A stretch of 33,731 bases of DNA from an uncultured Clostridia bacterium (GTDB lineage: Bacteria; Bacillota; Clostridia; UBA1381). The stretch spans positions 1 through 33,731 of the forward strand of contig CAKSSN010000027.1 in NCBI GenBank assembly GCA_934489015.1, read 5' to 3'. Both the position numbers and the translations under genes were made by a program. Below are positions 32,187 through 33,731 of the stretch, one piece after another. The notes beneath the pieces are model-generated. The model searched no databases. It saw nothing but the letters and a program-made list of their open reading frames with translations, and was not told where the DNA came from. Every line of letters begins with the position of its first letter. The stretch's first letter is position 1.

Positions 32187-33299
32187 TTATTTTAATATAT
32201 AGCTTACATTAATATTTTCTTCCGCTCCGTTTCTGCTTACGGTCATAGTCAGCGTATCGGTAAACAAATCACGCACCGCCCTGTTATAATCCGAAATGCT
32301 GTGCACCGGTGCACCGTTCACGGCAGTTACAACATCTCCGTCCTTCAGCTCGGCAGATGATGAATTTTTAACCGTAAGCCCTTTTTGAGTCGGCAAACCT
32401 ATTCTCGCCTCCCACGATTCTTCAAACGATGCTGAAATATCGGGTCTTACCGCTTTCCCGTTAGCTTCAAACTGATTTAAAACATAGTTTACCGTTTCCG
32501 CAGGGATTGAAAATGCCATACCCTCAATGCCCACACCGGAATATTTGCTTGAATTTATTCCTATAAGATTGCCGTTTAAGTCGATAAGCGGGCCTCCGCT
32601 GTTACCGGGATTTATTGCAGCGTCCGTTTGTAGAAGCGGATAAAATGAACCTTTAACGGTAACATCTGTTCCGCTTATAATTCCTTTCGTTGCGGAATTT
32701 CGCATATTAAGAGAAAGCGGCGTTCCGATTGCTATAACAGTGCTGCCGGGCATAACCGATGATGTACTTTCAGCTATTTTCATCGGCTTAAGACCGAGCC
32801 TGTTAATGCGTACCGTTGCCAGGTCGGAATTTTTATCAATACATTCCACGCTTGCGGCATAGCTTGTACCGTCACTGAAAATAACAGTTATGTTTTCCAT
32901 ATCCTCAACAACATGAGCATTTGTCAGAATAAGACCGCTCGACTTTATGACAACACCTGTTCCGTGCGAAACCGAGTCATTATACTCTGAAACGGCGGAT
33001 GAGCTTTTTCCCTTATAGTTTCCCGCAACGGCAACTACGCTTTCACTTGCCTGCGCTATGAGAGATGAAATAACGCTGTCCTCCTGCATCTGAACATGAA
33101 CACTTTTCCCGTCCCAGTCTACAGCCGCGCCGAGATTTTCGATTACTGCGCGGATAGGCACATAGGTTGTATCGTTTTGTATATATCCCTTTTGAGAAAT
33201 TATTTTGCCGTTTACATATATATCAACTCCGCCCTCCGCATGAGCCGCCGCTCCGAAAGCAACAGTCACCAGAGCAGCGCATATTATCTTTCTTTTCAC
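32187..33299 (-). CDS. Secreted HtrA/DegP-like serine protease with N-terminal stalk domain and PDZ domain
   Basis: 370 residues from GTG 33299. This start matches by position the ATG of the paralogous leader at 31961; the ATG at 33311 touches the ribosome site, and the open frame back to 33335 has no ribosome site. A signal peptide (cleavage near AHA-E, residue 21) precedes a half stalk domain (NDTTYVPIRAVIENLGAAVD, about 42-61). The trypsin-like domain has the full triad: His129 in TNAHVVED, Asp159 in NSDLATVRI and Ser234 in NPGNSGGPL. A single PDZ domain (about 295-365, GDVVTAVNG) follows. HtrA proteases degrade or refold damaged exported proteins. Clostridial HtrAs usually have an N-terminal membrane anchor, so the stalk domain here is unusual. 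Start choice is moderately sure. Confidence 0.92.
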   Translation of the reverse strand: MKRKIICAALVTVAFGAAAHAEGGVDIYVNGKIISQKGYIQNDTTYVPIRAVIENLGAAVDWDGKSVHVQMQEDSVISSLIAQASESVVAVAGNYKGKSSSAVSEYNDSVSHGTGVVIKSSGLILTNAHVVEDMENITVIFSDGTSYAASVECIDKNSDLATVRINRLGLKPMKIAESTSSVMPGSTVIAIGTPLSLNMRNSATKGIISGTDVTVKGSFYPLLQTDAAINPGNSGGPLIDLNGNLIGINSSKYSGVGIEGMAFSIPAETVNYVLNQFEANGKAVRPDISASFEESWEARIGLPTQKGLTVKNSSSAELKDGDVVTAVNGAPVHSISDYNRAVRDLFTDTLTMTVSRNGAEENINVSYILK

Positions 33300-33354
33300 T
33301 TTTATAACCATTCCTTTCTGCACTGTAAGACACAAAACTTAAGTCTGATACCAC
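33300..33354 (-). repeat. Duplicated 5' leader, copy B
   Basis: Counterpart of the leader at 31962-32016, carrying the same AAAGGAATGGTTATAAAA block followed by GTG instead of ATG. Confidence 0.85.
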
Positions 33355-33429
33355 CATGAGTAAAAGCTATGTTTTTTCACTCGCCTTTTAATTCTATTTA
33401 AACATTTGCAGATAAATTTATGTAAAATA

Positions 33430-33458
33430 ATTATAACATATAAAAATGCAAAAGTCAA
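33430..33458 (-). promoter_or_regulatory. Promoter of the HtrA-like gene (extended -10)
   Basis: Minus strand TTGACT (33453-33458), 17-bp spacer, TATAAT (33430-33435) preceded by TGT. The resulting leader is about 120 nt. No operator is evident. Confidence 0.88.
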
Positions 33459-33578
33459 CATTTTTACTAAATAATGAAATACAAATATGTCTTGATATGC
33501 TCTTTTCTGATTTTAACTGATTTATTTATAGCGATAACACTTAGGTGAAAAAAGCAATCCGAACTCCGATTTTGAAAG

Positions 33579-33731
33579 GTGAATTTCCGCTTTTGTTGTG
33601 TTAAATTACTCGTCAATACGATAGTATTAAATGTGCTTTTGTCTTGTCTTAATTACGGAGACCCGGAACATTTATGGAATGGTCTTGGCATGGGCTACAC
33701 GATGAACGGTTTCAGGAATGATGTCTATAAA
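33579..33731 (+). other. Possible 5' part of an unrecognised coding region running off the window
   Basis: The plus-strand frame is open from GTG 33579 to the end of the window (51 codons). Its last third reads like real protein (GDPEHLWNGLGMGYTMNG) and is richer in G+C than the AT-rich DNA before it. There is no clear ribosome site; GTG 33633 is another candidate start. I do not recognise the family. It may equally be the remnant of a broken gene. The rest of the gene-free stretch 33300-33731 holds only the leader and promoter of the HtrA-like gene and AT-rich DNA. Confidence 0.25.

Overview
The window reads as chromosomal DNA from a low-to-mid G+C Firmicute of class Clostridia. The evidence is the near-consensus sigma-A promoters (TTGACA/17 bp/TATAAT), strong GGAGG-type ribosome sites, S-layer homology (SLH) proteins, many copper-amine-oxidase-N-like 'stalk' domains, an LplB/YtcP-type sugar ABC transporter without its own ATPase, a THF riboswitch on a folT-type gene, and a very large 2-hydroxyacyl-CoA-dehydratase-activase-like protein. 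A pectin- or glycan-degrading gut clostridium of the Monoglobus/Oscillospirales kind would fit, but genus is inference.

Positions 82-16225 (minus strand) hold what looks like one nine-gene glycan-utilisation operon. In transcription order it encodes a solute-binding lipoprotein, two sugar ABC permeases, two SLH proteins (one with C-terminal, one with N-terminal SLH repeats), a 1428-residue secreted heparinase II/III-like polysaccharide lyase with a discoidin/CBM32-like tail, a secreted LamG-like protein, a cytoplasmic GH20-like hexosaminidase and a cytoplasmic GH130-like enzyme. Gaps are 0-20 nt or ATGA overlaps, except for a hairpin-rich spacer after the binding protein. The operon has an extended -10 promoter (16321-16349). 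Just upstream on the same strand sits a membrane-spanning AraC-type regulator (16452-18683) with its own promoter and terminator. The implied scheme is surface cleavage of a glycan, ABC import of the products, cytoplasmic trimming, and sensing by the regulator.

Positions 18808-19746 hold a folate ECF transporter S component behind a clear tetrahydrofolate riboswitch, with a perfect consensus promoter and a candidate ribosome-site-masking helix. Divergently, 19955-25167 (plus) carries a 1424-residue fusion of two BadF/BcrA ATPase domains, a four-cysteine motif and HgdB/DUF2229-like modules. It is followed by a small stalk-domain protein and a four-helix membrane protein, and ends at a large bidirectional terminator.

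Positions 25378-33731 are a mixed region: an aspartate-type aminotransferase (minus); a stalk-like secreted protein plus a Nudix hydrolase (plus); then, converging on them, a probable minus-strand set made of an HtrA-like secreted protease with a stalk domain, a 610-residue stalk-domain protein and a MATE transporter. The protease and the 610-residue gene share a duplicated 5' leader. The right end holds AT-rich intergenic DNA and possibly the start of another plus-strand coding region. I saw no rRNA, tRNA, CRISPR array, insertion sequence or phage gene.
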